A model generated the notes under the pieces. The model saw nothing but the letters and a program-made list of their open reading frames with translations. It was not told the origin of the DNA and did no database searches. DNA of 64,000 bases from Streptomyces sp. NBC_00708. GTDB taxonomy: Bacteria; Actinomycetota; Actinomycetes; Streptomycetales; Streptomycetaceae. Shown here piece after piece: positions 1 through 7,986 of this stretch. The first letter of the stretch is position 1; every line of letters begins with the position of its first letter. The translations under genes were made by a program, and so were the position numbers. The stretch covers positions 1,116,001 through 1,180,000 of the forward strand of contig CP108997.1 of NCBI GenBank assembly GCA_036226585.1. The letters are read 5' to 3'.

Positions 1-1471
1 CTTCCTGTGCGGTCACGAGGGCGGGCTCCGGGGCCGGTGCGGGGTCCGCTGCGGCTACGGGTTCGGGCACGGCCACCGGGGCGGGCTCGGGCTCCGCGAC
101 CGGTGCGAGCACGGCCTCCGGCTCGGGCTGCACCGCGACAGCGGCCTCCGGCTCGGCGGTCGGGGTGGGCTCGGCCACGGGCTCGGGCTCCGCGATCGGG
201 GCCGGCTCCGCGACCTGGACGGGCTCCGTGACCTGGGCGGGCTCGGGCACGGCCACCGGCGCGGGCTCCACGACCGGTGCGATGACCGGCTCGGCGACCT
301 GGGCCTCGGCGGCCGGTGCGGCGTCCGCCGCCACCTCGGGCCCCGTCGCGTCGGCAACCGGGGCTTCCGGAACCGGTACGGCCTCGGGCGCGGGCACCAC
401 GTCGGGCACGGCCTCGGGCGCCGGAACGGCCTCCGGAGCGGCGACCGCCTCCGCGGGTGCCGCCGCCTCCGCGACCTGCGCCTCCGGAGCCGGAACGGCC
501 TCCGGAGCGGACACGGCCTCGGGCGCCACCACGGCCTCCGGAGCGGTGGCCGCCTCGGCAGGTGCTCCCTCCGCCGCGACCGGCGCCGGCGCGGGCGCCT
601 CGGGCACGGCCTCCGGCTCGACCGCGACCGGCTCGGCCACCACGGCCTCCGCCTGCGCGGGCTCCGCGGGTGCCTCGGCGACCGGCGCCGCCTGGGCGGC
701 GTCCACGGCGGCGGTCTCGGCCGCCACCGCTTCCGGAGCGACCGTTTCTGCTGCCTCCGCCGGCGCCTGCGCCGGCCACGCGTTCTGCGGCGGGATCTCG
801 CCGAGCTGGGGGCCCGGGAGCGGGGGCTGCTCGGTGTGCTGCGGCTCGAAGTACTCGGGTTCGACGGTCGCCGGTCCCGCGTGACGGGCGGCCGGCGCGG
901 GGGCCTGGGCCTGCGCCTGGGGTGCGCCGGCGGGGCCCCGGTCGGCCAGGGAGCGGACCACGCCGACGCCCGACGTGCCGCCGTAGGACGGCTCGGGCGA
1001 GGCCGGGCCGCGGTGCAGCGGGCGGCGTACGGGGGGCTGCGGGGCGGGCGAGGGAATGCGTACGGCGCCGAGGTCGACGGAGCCGGAGTCACGGCCTCCG
1101 GACTCGTGCGCGCCGGGGCCGGTAGCGGGCTCCTGCCCGGGGGCGGCCTGGTGCATCGCGTACGCCGGGACCTGCTCCTGGAGCTGGACGGGGCCCTGCG
1201 CGTGCGCCGGGTCCGCCGGCTGGGCCTGGAACTGCGGCTGGTACGCGCCCTGCGCGCCCACGGCGTCCGGGAAGTGGCCGGTGCCCTGGGCCTGCGGGGG
1301 TTCGCCCCAGGCGCCCTGGGCGCTCGGCATCAGCAGGAGGTCGTCGTCCTCGGTCGTATGCGCGGAGGGTTCGAGGTAGGTGTAGGAGTCCGGCGCGGGG
1401 ACGCCCGGCTGCTCCACCATGCCCGCGTTCTCCGGCAGTCCCTCGCCCGGGATCCGGCCGGTGTCACTCAT
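1..1471 (-). CDS. N-terminal part of a probable CobT-type cobalamin protein (low-complexity region, partial)
   Basis: The frame opens at ATG 1471 with a Shine-Dalgarno GAGGGG five bases upstream and stays open to the left edge, giving 490 codons without a stop; the C-terminus lies outside. It begins MSDTGRIPGEGLPENAG. An acidic patch follows near residue 35, then a Gln/Ala/Pro-rich stretch. From about residue 240 onward it is almost entirely Ala, Pro, Glu and Val in short repeats of the type APEAVP. No catalytic domain is visible. The N-terminus resembles, from memory, long Streptomyces nicotinate-nucleotide-dimethylbenzimidazole phosphoribosyltransferases, which carry a disordered N-terminal extension. 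The upstream cobL fits a corrin cluster. The CobT assignment is inference; that it is a real coding region is secure from the codon bias. Confidence 0.6.
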   Translation of the reverse strand, partial: MSDTGRIPGEGLPENAGMVEQPGVPAPDSYTYLEPSAHTTEDDDLLLMPSAQGAWGEPPQAQGTGHFPDAVGAQGAYQPQFQAQPADPAHAQGPVQLQEQVPAYAMHQAAPGQEPATGPGAHESGGRDSGSVDLGAVRIPSPAPQPPVRRPLHRGPASPEPSYGGTSGVGVVRSLADRGPAGAPQAQAQAPAPAARHAGPATVEPEYFEPQHTEQPPLPGPQLGEIPPQNAWPAQAPAEAAETVAPEAVAAETAAVDAAQAAPVAEAPAEPAQAEAVVAEPVAVEPEAVPEAPAPAPVAAEGAPAEAATAPEAVVAPEAVSAPEAVPAPEAQVAEAAAPAEAVAAPEAVPAPEAVPDVVPAPEAVPVPEAPVADATGPEVAADAAPAAEAQVAEPVIAPVVEPAPVAVPEPAQVTEPVQVAEPAPIAEPEPVAEPTPTAEPEAAVAVQPEPEAVLAPVAEPEPAPVAVPEPVAAADPAPAPEPALVTAQE

Positions 1472-1802
1472 GCGTTCCCCTCGCCCATCGTCAGTGCTCC
1501 TTCGGCCCTGCGCCCGGGACGCCCGGACACGGCACGCGGTGCTCGTCCAGTGGAACGAGCGGGCGCGCCGCGCGGCACGAATCGGTCGCGGACATCCTGC
1601 ATTCTCGCGGTCGTTCGCCGCCGCGGCAGGTCATTTCGCCACGGCCCGCTGTGGACTGCGCCACGTTGCGCGTCCCAGGGTGCTGCCGTACCACAACGAG
1701 GACCAAAACGGTCCCCTTTTCCGGACATTGACGAACGAAGCGACGAACGTCCTGGAGCGGTGCGACGATCGGCCAGCCTACCTCGCACCGGTTGCCGACG
1801 GG
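1472..1802. other. Intergenic region between cobL and the CobT-like gene
   Basis: About 330 bases without a convincing gene. On the minus strand it would be the leader of the CobT-like gene. It holds a small perfect inverted repeat, GGACC-AAAAC-GGTCC, at 1700-1714, and a six-codon frame (ATG at 1485) whose stop TGA overlaps the start codon of the CobT-like gene. I looked for cobalamin riboswitch core elements and did not recognise any. Confidence 0.4.
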
Positions 1803-3029
1803 TCAGGGGGCAAGGTCCGAACGCAGTGCGGAAAGCAGAAAGACGACCGTGCGTTCGCGCTCCGACCAGGCGGTCGTGTCGAGTTCGACGGACTGGAGGA
1901 GCGAGCAGGCGACCGTGTAGCCGTTTCCGGCCAGTGCGGCACCCAGTGCCTCGGCCTCGTCGCGCGTGGAGGCGTGCGTGACGATCCGCTCCGGCCTGCG
2001 GTCGGCCACGGCGGTGACGACGGGGACGCCGCCGCCTCCGATGCGTACGACGTCGGGCTCGGGCAGCCGTTCCAGTACGTGCGGGGCGCGGCCCTCGACG
2101 ACCTGGAGCTGGACGCCGGAGGCGCGGGCGGCGGCCGTGGTGCGGGCGCAGGCGTCGGGGTCGCTGTCCACGGCGAGGACCGCCGCGCCGAAGCGGGCCG
2201 CCTCCACGGCCAGGGCGCCGCCGCCGGAGCCGATGTCCCAGACGAGGTCGCCGGTGCGGGGGCCGAGGTGGGCGAGCTGGGCGGCGCGCAGGACGGGGCC
2301 CTCGCCCTCGCCGCTCTCCCCCGCCGGGCGGGTGCCGGGCCCCGGGCGGTCCTCGGCGTGCGGGGCCCAGCCGCGTACGCCCGAGGGCCTGCGTCCGGCG
2401 ATCCAGACGCCTTCCTGCCGCTCGGGGCCGCCGCCGATGACGATGACGACGTTGGGGTCGCGCCAGACGTGGTCGGCGGCCGTGTCGGAGGTGACGACGG
2501 TGACCTGTTCGCGGTCGGTGCCCAGTTCCTCGCAGATGACGAAGGTGCGGTGGACGCCTTCGAGGAGCAGGGCCAGTTCGGCGGGTCCGGCGCCGGGCGA
2601 GGTGAGGACCGCGACCTTGTGGTGGGCGCGGCAGACGTTCACGGCGCGGCGCAGGGTGCGGGGGTGGGCGACGACCGTCAGGGCGTCCTCCCACGGCATG
2701 CCGGCTCGGGCGAAGGCGGTGGCGACGGAGGAGACCGCCGGAACCACCTCGACCTCCAGGCCGTGTTCCGGGGCGCGCAGGGTGCGGACGACGCCGAAGT
2801 AGCCGGGGTCGCCGTCGGCGAGGACGACGGCGCTGCCGCGGTGGCCGGCGATGCGGCGGGCGGCGAGGTCGACCGAGCCGAGGCGGATGCGTTCGGCGTC
2901 GCGGGGCACTTCCGGCAGCGCGAGGTGGTGGGCGGCGCCGGCGACCAGGGTGGCGGCCGAGAGCGCGGCGGTGGCCGCTCTGGTCAGGGGTGAGCCGTCC
3001 CAGCCGATCACTGTGACCCGGTCGGCCAT
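1803..3029 (-). CDS. cobL: Precorrin-6Y C5,15-methyltransferase (decarboxylating), CbiE-CbiT fusion
   Basis: A 408-residue protein with two domains. The N-terminal half (about 1-205) is the tetrapyrrole methylase CbiE fold, starting MADRVTVIGWDGSPL. The C-terminal half (about 215-405) is a Rossmann methyltransferase of the CbiT type with the SAM-binding loop VWDIGSGGGALAVEAARFG near residue 250 and RIGGGG further on. Together they methylate C5 and C15 of precorrin-6Y and remove the C12 acetate in cobalamin synthesis. The length matches the family. The start ATG has a rather distant GGAG about 14 bases upstream, so the exact start is less sure. It is co-directional with the CobT-like gene but separated from it by 330 bases. 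Confidence 0.92.
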   Translation of the reverse strand: MADRVTVIGWDGSPLTRAATAALSAATLVAGAAHHLALPEVPRDAERIRLGSVDLAARRIAGHRGSAVVLADGDPGYFGVVRTLRAPEHGLEVEVVPAVSSVATAFARAGMPWEDALTVVAHPRTLRRAVNVCRAHHKVAVLTSPGAGPAELALLLEGVHRTFVICEELGTDREQVTVVTSDTAADHVWRDPNVVIVIGGGPERQEGVWIAGRRPSGVRGWAPHAEDRPGPGTRPAGESGEGEGPVLRAAQLAHLGPRTGDLVWDIGSGGGALAVEAARFGAAVLAVDSDPDACARTTAAARASGVQLQVVEGRAPHVLERLPEPDVVRIGGGGVPVVTAVADRRPERIVTHASTRDEAEALGAALAGNGYTVACSLLQSVELDTTAWSERERTVVFLLSALRSDLAP

Positions 3030-3137
3030 CTTGGTGTCATTCTCCTGGAGTCGTCGCAGGCGGGGCGGGGGTGCCCGGAGGCAGGCAGGGTGAGGTTACC
3101 GGGTCCCCGCCGAGGGGGCGCCGGGGCCCCGGCACGG

Positions 3138-3776
3138 TCAGTTCCAGTCGTTGTAGGTGCCGTACCCGCCGGCGTCGGCGAGCTGTTCGGCGACCCCTTC
3201 GAGGTCCTCCGGGAGCAGTCCCCAGACGATGAGGTCGGTGCGGATGTCGGTCCATCCTCCGTCCTCCGTCTGTGAACGCGCTATGCGGGCGTTGCGCAGG
3301 ACGCCCTCGCTGATGCAGCCGAGCTTCTGGGCGACCTGCTGGGACGCCGTGTTGTCGGCGGCGGTGCGCAGTTCGATGCGTTCGAAGCCCTGGTCGCGGA
3401 AGAGCCACTGGGCGACGGCGAGCACGGACTCGGTGGCGTATCCCTCGCCGCGCGCCCAGGGGGCGGTGATGTAGGCGGCCTCGGTGGAGAGGGTGTGCCA
3501 GTCGGTGTTGCGCAGCCGTACGGAGCCGACGAGGCGCTGGGTGAGGAACTCGGTGACCGCCAGGGCGATCCCGTCGCCCTTGGTGCGGTGCGCGGGAGCG
3601 ATTCTGCGCACCCAGCGTTCGGCGTCGACCTGGGTGTAGGGGTGGGGTGCGCCGGTCCAGGCGGTGACGAGTTCGTCGTTCATCATCTCGATGTACGCGG
3701 GGATGTCCGCCATGTCGAATGGGCGCAGCACCAGCCGGTCCGTGCTGATGGAGATGTCCGGGAAGGTGGAAGTCAT
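3138..3776 (-). CDS. GNAT-family N-acetyltransferase (RimJ/RimL type)
   Basis: About 212 residues. The opening ISTDRLVLRPFDMADIPAYI is the usual beta1-alpha1 start of RimJ/RimL-like acetyltransferases, which use acetyl-CoA to acetylate protein N-termini or small amines. The segment RNTDWHTLSTEAAYITAPWA followed by GEGYATESVL matches the acetyl-CoA loop region, and the later NTASQQVAQKLGC is the typical C-terminal helix. The start at 3776 is preferred because GGAG lies six bases upstream. The substrate cannot be read from sequence. It stands alone between cobL and the metQ terminator. Confidence 0.82.
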   Translation of the reverse strand: MTSTFPDISISTDRLVLRPFDMADIPAYIEMMNDELVTAWTGAPHPYTQVDAERWVRRIAPAHRTKGDGIALAVTEFLTQRLVGSVRLRNTDWHTLSTEAAYITAPWARGEGYATESVLAVAQWLFRDQGFERIELRTAADNTASQQVAQKLGCISEGVLRNARIARSQTEDGGWTDIRTDLIVWGLLPEDLEGVAEQLADAGGYGTYNDWN

Positions 3777-3858
3777 GCGCAGCTCCATGCCGAAGACCGT
3801 GTAAATGCACAGCATGCAGCATCACCGGGCCCGCGCGCATGGCCGGGTCCGTACGGCG

Positions 3859-3894
3859 GAGCCCCGCACCCCCCGGGCGGGGTGTGCGGGGCTC
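3859..3894. terminator. Hairpin downstream of metQ
   Basis: Nearly perfect GC-rich inverted repeat (GAGCCCCGCAC paired with GTGCGGGGCTC plus further pairs) about 25 bases past the metQ stop codon. It probably terminates the metN-metI-metQ transcript. There is no clear U-run. Confidence 0.6.
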
Positions 3895-3917
3895 GTCGGG
3901 CAAGTGCCGCGTACGGG

Positions 3918-4778
3918 TCAGGACTTGGCGGCGTCGCCGAAGGCCGGGACGACCGAGCCCTGGTAGGTGTCCTCGATGAACTTCTTGACCTCGTCGGAGT
4001 GGAGGAGCTTCACGAGCTTCTGGACGCGGGGGTCCTTCTCGTTGCCCTTCTTCACGGCGATGATGTTGGCGTACGGGTTGCCGTCGGACTTCTCCAGGAC
4101 GAGGGCGTCCTTCGCCGGCTTGAGCTTGGCCTCGATGGCGTAGTTGCCGTTGATGACGGCGGCGTCCACGTCGTTCAGGGCGCGCGGGACCGTCGCGGCC
4201 TCCAGCTCCTTGAACTTGAGGCCCTTCTTGTCGGTGATGTCGCTCAGCTTGGCGCTGGTGCCGACGCCGTCCTTGAGGGTGATGAGGCCGTTCTGGGCGA
4301 GCAGCTGGAGCGCCCGGCCCTCGTTGGTGGTGTCGTTGGGGACGGCGATGGTCTGGCCGGACTTGATGCCGTCGAGGCCCTTGGCCTTCTGGGAGTAGAG
4401 GCCGAGGGGTTCCAGGTGGACGGTGCCGACGGAGACCAGGTGGGTGTCGTTCTTCTTGTTGAAGTCGTCCAGGTAGGGCTGGTGCTGGAAGAAGTTGGCG
4501 TCGACCTGGCCGGTCTCGGTGGCGGTGTTCGGCAGGACGTAGTCCGTGAACTCCTTGACCTCCAGCTTGAGGCCGGCCTTGTCGGCGAGGTTCTTCTTGA
4601 CGAAGCCGAGGATGTCGGCGTGCGGCGTCGGGGACGCGGCGACGACGAGGGCCTTGGAGCTGTCGGCCGTACCGACGCTCTTGGAGGCCGGGTCGGAGTC
4701 GGTGCCGCAGGCGGTGAGGCCGAGGGCGAGGGCGGTGGTCGCGGCGGCCGCGGCGGTGATCTTGATGGTGTTACGCAC
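3918..4778 (-). CDS. metQ: Methionine ABC transporter, substrate-binding lipoprotein (MetQ/NlpA family)
   Basis: A 286-residue lipoprotein. The signal peptide starts MRNTIKITAAAAA and ends with the lipobox LTAC, so Cys24 should be the lipidated residue at the outer face of the membrane. The rest matches the NlpA/MetQ solute-binding fold: VVAASPTPHADILGFVK, then DYVLPNTATETGQVDANFFQ and NTHL/VSVGTVHLEPLGLYS-like segments conserved in methionine binders. It is last in the metN-metI-metQ order, 72 bases after metI. The operon order, fold and neighbours make D- or L-methionine the likely ligand, which is inferred from the family. Confidence 0.93.
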   Translation of the reverse strand: MRNTIKITAAAAATTALALGLTACGTDSDPASKSVGTADSSKALVVAASPTPHADILGFVKKNLADKAGLKLEVKEFTDYVLPNTATETGQVDANFFQHQPYLDDFNKKNDTHLVSVGTVHLEPLGLYSQKAKGLDGIKSGQTIAVPNDTTNEGRALQLLAQNGLITLKDGVGTSAKLSDITDKKGLKFKELEAATVPRALNDVDAAVINGNYAIEAKLKPAKDALVLEKSDGNPYANIIAVKKGNEKDPRVQKLVKLLHSDEVKKFIEDTYQGSVVPAFGDAAKS

Positions 4779-4850
4779 GAAAAGTGCCTCTTTCAGGTGG
4801 TGATGGTGGTGCGCCCGGACAAGGAGTGCGGGCTTGAGGGGGAGGAGAAG

Positions 4851-5519
4851 TCAGGAGGTGCGGCCCCGGCGGGCCAGCAGGCGTACGGCGAGGTCGCCGA
4901 TCAGCTGGACGAGGGTCACGATGACGATCAGCAGCGCGACGGTGATGAGCATGAAGCGGTTGTCGAAGCGCTGGAATCCGTAGGTGACGGCCTTGGAGCC
5001 GAGTCCTTCGCCGCCGACCGCGCCGGCCATCGCGGAGTAGCCGATGAGCACGATGACGGTGGTGGTGATGCCGGAGACGAGGGACGGCAGGGCCTGCGGA
5101 AGCAGGACCTTGCGGACGATCGTCGGGATGGATCCGCCCATGGACTGGACGGCCTCGACGAGCCCGTGGTCGACCTCGCGCACCGCCGTCTCGACGAGCC
5201 GGGCGAAGAACGGGATGGCGCCGACGGCGAGCGGAACGATCATCGCGGTGGGGCCGATGAAGGTGCCGACGACCCAGGTGGTGAAGGGGATCAGGGCGAT
5301 CAGCAGGATGATGAAGGGCAGCGAGCGGCCGATGTTCACGATCACGCCGACGGCCTTGTTCACCGGGGTGTTCTGGAGCAGGCCGCCCTTGTCGGTGAGG
5401 ACGAGGAGGACGCCGAGCGGCAGTCCGGCCAGGACGGTGACGACGGCGGACCACAGCACCATGTAGAGGGTGTCGACGGTGCCCTGCGTCAGCAGCGGCT
5501 GCATTTCGGACCAGGTCAC
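4851..5519 (-). CDS. metI: Methionine ABC transporter permease
   Basis: A 222-residue inner-membrane protein with about five hydrophobic helices, of the MetI family. It starts MTWSEMQPLLTQGTVDTLYM and contains the EAA loop region (EAVQSMGGSIPTIVRKVLLP), which couples to the ATPase. Its start codon overlaps the end of metN by four bases, so the two are translationally coupled. Length and sequence are typical, with nothing missing. Confidence 0.94.
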   Translation of the reverse strand: MTWSEMQPLLTQGTVDTLYMVLWSAVVTVLAGLPLGVLLVLTDKGGLLQNTPVNKAVGVIVNIGRSLPFIILLIALIPFTTWVVGTFIGPTAMIVPLAVGAIPFFARLVETAVREVDHGLVEAVQSMGGSIPTIVRKVLLPQALPSLVSGITTTVIVLIGYSAMAGAVGGEGLGSKAVTYGFQRFDNRFMLITVALLIVIVTLVQLIGDLAVRLLARRGRTS

Positions 5520-6574
5520 TTCGCCACCTCCTTGGTGAGCTGTGCGGGTACGGGGACGGGCTCGGCGTCCGTGCCGTCGACGAGCTCGGCCTGGAGGCCC
5601 TGTTCGCGCAGGAAGCCGATCGGCACGACGTTCTCCTCGAACCGGCCGGGCAGTTCGATGCGCATGCGGCCGATCTGCCGGCCGCCGACGGTGTCCATCG
5701 CGGCGCCCAGGATCGAGATGTCGATGTTGTACGTACGGGAGAGCTGCGAGATCACCGGGCGGGCGGCGGCCTCGCCGTGGAAGGTGACGTCGACGACGGT
5801 GCGGTCCGGTGCGGAGGCGGTGCCGCCGACGGGGAACAGCTCGTGGGCCAGCTCGGAGCCGGGGGTGGCGAGGAGTTCGCCGACGGTGCCGGACTCGACG
5901 ATCCGTCCGCCCCGCATCAGCGCGGCGGAGTCGCAGATCGTCTTGACGACGTCCATCTCGTGCGTGATGAGCAGGACGGTGAGGCCGAGCTGCTGGTTGA
6001 GGTCGCGCAGGAGCTGGAGGATGGAGCGGGTGGTCTCGGGGTCCAGGGCGGAGGTCGCCTCGTCGGAGAGGAGCACCTTGGGGTCGCCGGCGAGGGCGCG
6101 GGCGATCCCGACGCGCTGCTTCTGGCCGCCGGAGAGCTGACCGGGGTAGGCCTTGGCCTTGTCGGCGAGGCCGACCAGGTCGAGGAGTTCGAGGGCCTTG
6201 CGGGAGCGCTCGCGGCCGGTGACGCCGAGGATCTCCAGCGGGAGTTCGACGTTGCGCTGCACGGTGCGGGAGGCCAGCAGGTTGAAGTGCTGGAAGACCA
6301 TGCCGATACGGCTGCGCGCCTCGCGCAGCTCCTTGCCGGCCCGGCGGCCCCGGCCCGCGAGGGCGGTGAGGTCCTGGCCGGCCACGGTCACGGTGCCCGA
6401 GGTGGGGCGCTCCAGGAGGTTGACGCAGCGGATCAGCGAGGATTTGCCGGCGCCGCTGCGGCCGATGACGCCGTACACCTCGCCCTCGCGGACGTGCAGG
6501 TCGACGCCGTCCAGGGCGGTGACCTCGCGGTCGCGCGACTGGTAGACCTTTGTGAGGCCCGTCGTGGTGATCAC
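5516..6574 (-). CDS. metN: Methionine ABC transporter ATP-binding protein
   Basis: About 352 residues. Walker A is GRSGAGKSS, the signature motif LSGGQKQRVGIARAL, and Walker B LLSDEATSALDP with Glu replaced in the usual MetN pattern. The C-terminal 90 residues form the NIL/ACT-like regulatory domain that binds methionine in this family and inhibits transport (around residues 265-345, ending near VPAQLTKEVAK). I chose the GTG at 6574 (MITTTGLTKVY) because the family starts there; an in-frame ATG at 6628 would add 18 poorly conserved residues. It is first in the operon and is preceded by a long leader region containing the small ORF at 6800-6886. Confidence 0.93.
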   Translation of the reverse strand: MITTTGLTKVYQSRDREVTALDGVDLHVREGEVYGVIGRSGAGKSSLIRCVNLLERPTSGTVTVAGQDLTALAGRGRRAGKELREARSRIGMVFQHFNLLASRTVQRNVELPLEILGVTGRERSRKALELLDLVGLADKAKAYPGQLSGGQKQRVGIARALAGDPKVLLSDEATSALDPETTRSILQLLRDLNQQLGLTVLLITHEMDVVKTICDSAALMRGGRIVESGTVGELLATPGSELAHELFPVGGTASAPDRTVVDVTFHGEAAARPVISQLSRTYNIDISILGAAMDTVGGRQIGRMRIELPGRFEENVVPIGFLREQGLQAELVDGTDAEPVPVPAQLTKEVAK

Positions 6575-6640
6575 AGGATTTCCGTCACTGTCGAGTGCGC
6601 GGCGCGGTGTCCGCCGGGCACGGGGCATGCGTCCGGGGGT

Positions 6641-6667
6641 GATCCGGACGTTTCGATCGGACGTTTC
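6641..6667. repeat. Tandem direct repeat in the metN leader
   Basis: Two adjacent copies of GATCCGGACGTTTC / GATCGGACGTTTC differing by one base. They lie about 65-90 bases upstream of the metN start, within the presumed untranslated leader. They could be a protein or RNA-level regulatory element; function unknown. Confidence 0.45.
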
Positions 6668-6799
6668 CGAGCGGTCTCCCGGGGGGGCCGGGCGCGGCGG
6701 TCACCGCGGGCCGGGGCCCGTGCGGGCTCGTTCCGCCGGGTGCGGACAAACCAGGGGGGAGGGTTCTCGCTTCGGGGCGCGAGGCTCGGTCGTGGGCCC

Positions 6800-6886
6800 T
6801 CAGAAGGCGCGCATTCGACACATACAACGAGCACCGGGCGTCGTGATCGCCTCGGTCGCAAGGGTGCGGCTGCTCGTCGTGGTCAT
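6800..6886 (-). CDS. Cys/Met-rich leader peptide upstream of metNIQ (candidate attenuator ORF)
   Basis: A 28-codon frame starting at ATG 6886 (MTTTSSRTLATEA...) and ending GARCMCRMRAF just before TGA. It has no Shine-Dalgarno; an AT-rich TTTACT lies seven bases before the ATG, so it may be leaderless. The last codons are unusual for this genome: GCT CGT TGT ATG TGT CGA ATG uses Cys TGT twice and Arg CGT and CGA, which are rare here, and packs two Cys and two Met codons into five. Downstream, before metN, are GC-rich inverted repeats (for example CTCGC-N7-GCGAG). Leader peptides with clustered Cys codons attenuating sulphur genes are known in actinobacteria. The link to metNIQ is inference from position and codon content. 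Confidence 0.6.
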   Translation of the reverse strand: MTTTSSRTLATEAITTPGARCMCRMRAF

Positions 6887-7166
6887 GGGCACAAGTAAAA
6901 CAGACGTGAGCTTGCGGCCGGACCGATTGTCCGGATAGCGGACAGCGGTGGATGGTGCGGCGCCTGCACCCCGTATCGGCCGACGCATTCCGGCCACACC
7001 GCTCTGACCTGCACCGATGTGGCCGCCACCGGCCCCGTGCGGCTGTCTCCACGGCGACCGGGGCCGGTGCGCGCTGTGGTCAAGGCCACGACCACCCGCT
7101 CCTGACGGCCGCCCGGGGCGCGGGGGCGCAGACGGCGGGCGGGGCGCCCCGTAATACCCTCGGCTC
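6887..7166. promoter_or_regulatory. Divergent promoter region between the metN leader ORF and the membrane protein at 7167
   Basis: About 280 bases with no gene. On the plus side a TACCCT at 7155-7160 lies six bases before ATG 7167, the usual layout of a leaderless -10 element. On the minus side an AT-rich patch at 6893-6903 precedes the leader ORF. The middle contains a GATTGTCCGGATAGCGGACA block with partial symmetry. I see nothing else. Confidence 0.45.
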
Positions 7167-7526
7167 ATGCTCGACGCCCTGACGGTCGCGGTCGCCGCGG
7201 CCGCCCTCGCCCTCGCCGCCTGGTGCGGATACGCCGCCTACCGGGACCAGCCCACCAAGGACTGGCACTTCATCGGCATGGCCGTCGTCTCGCTGCTGGC
7301 CCTGGCGCAGCTGGTCGTGGGAATCGTGCAGCTGGCCCGCGGCGAGCGGCCCGAGCAGGGCATGACCATCTTCATCGCCTATCTGGCCGGGGCGTTCCTC
7401 GCCGTGCCGGCGGCGGGGTTCCTGTCGCTGAGCGAGCGGACCCGCTGGGGTTCGGTGACGGTGGCCGCGGGCGCGGTCGTCCTGGCCGTCCTCGAAGTAC
7501 GGCTCTACGACATCTGGGGAAGCTGA
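7167..7526 (+). CDS. Small conserved membrane protein
   Basis: A 119-residue protein with about four hydrophobic segments (around 4-24, 36-57, 66-84 and 93-112) and short charged loops such as RDQPTKDW. I recognise no enzymatic motif; it looks like one of the conserved small integral membrane proteins of streptomycetes. Transcription is probably leaderless, since TACCCT sits six bases before the ATG and there is no Shine-Dalgarno. The next gene starts three bases after its stop, so the two probably form an operon and may act together. Confidence 0.8.
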   Translation: MLDALTVAVAAAALALAAWCGYAAYRDQPTKDWHFIGMAVVSLLALAQLVVGIVQLARGERPEQGMTIFIAYLAGAFLAVPAAGFLSLSERTRWGSVTVAAGAVVLAVLEVRLYDIWGS

Positions 7527-7528
7527 CC

Positions 7529-7966
7529 GTGACCGACACCGACACCACGCAGGCGACGGCCGGCGGCGAGAAGCGGCCCTTCGACCTCGGCACCGGTCCC
7601 GGCCGCGTCCTGGTCTGGTTCTACGGCGTGTTCACCGTGGCGGCGGCGTCCCGCTCGATCGTCCAGATGATCCTGGACTTCGGCCGCGCGCCCCTGGCCT
7701 ATGTGCTGTCGGCGGTGGCCGCGCTGGTGTACGGCTTCATCACGTACTCGCTGGTGCGCGGCGGCGAACGGGCGCGCCGCACCGCGCTGGTGTGCTGCGC
7801 CGCCGAGCTGGTCGGCGTGCTGGTCGTGGGGACGTGGACGCTGGTGGAGCCGTCCGCGTTCGCCGACTCGACCGTGTGGTCGTACTGCGGCCGGGACTAC
7901 CTGTTCATCCCCGTGATCCTGCCGGTCACCGGGATGATGTGGCTGCGCCGCGCCCGTACCGCGTAA
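7529..7966 (+). CDS. Integral membrane protein, partner of the preceding gene
   Basis: About 145 residues from GTG 7529, three bases after the preceding stop. The N-terminal 24 residues are polar (TDTDTTQATAGGEKRPF), followed by four hydrophobic segments with the conserved-looking stretches WFYGVFTVAAASRS and YCGRDYLFIPVILPV. This resembles the DUF-type membrane proteins found next to small membrane partners in Streptomyces. No function can be assigned. The tight spacing suggests translational coupling with the gene at 7167. Confidence 0.8.
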   Translation: MTDTDTTQATAGGEKRPFDLGTGPGRVLVWFYGVFTVAAASRSIVQMILDFGRAPLAYVLSAVAALVYGFITYSLVRGGERARRTALVCCAAELVGVLVVGTWTLVEPSAFADSTVWSYCGRDYLFIPVILPVTGMMWLRRARTA

Positions 7967-7986
7967 CGGCGGGGCGCGGCGTACGG

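Noticed and set aside
7..1125. Arg/Pro-rich frames on both strands at the left edge
   Set aside because: They are shadows of the repetitive APEAVP-coding frame; only the minus frame from ATG 1471 has a ribosome site and a normal codon pattern.
3110..3135. Terminator after the GNAT gene at 3138
   Set aside because: There is a short GCCGGGGCCCCGGC palindrome but no loop and no further stem; too weak to list as a feature.
1472..3137. Cobalamin riboswitch near the cob genes
   Set aside because: I could not recognise the conserved B12-box or core elements upstream of either gene. A covariance-model search would settle it.
6575..6960. SAM riboswitch upstream of metN
   Set aside because: No recognisable S-box or SAM-IV core; the leader ORF with Cys/Met codons explains the region better. 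A covariance-model search would be decisive.
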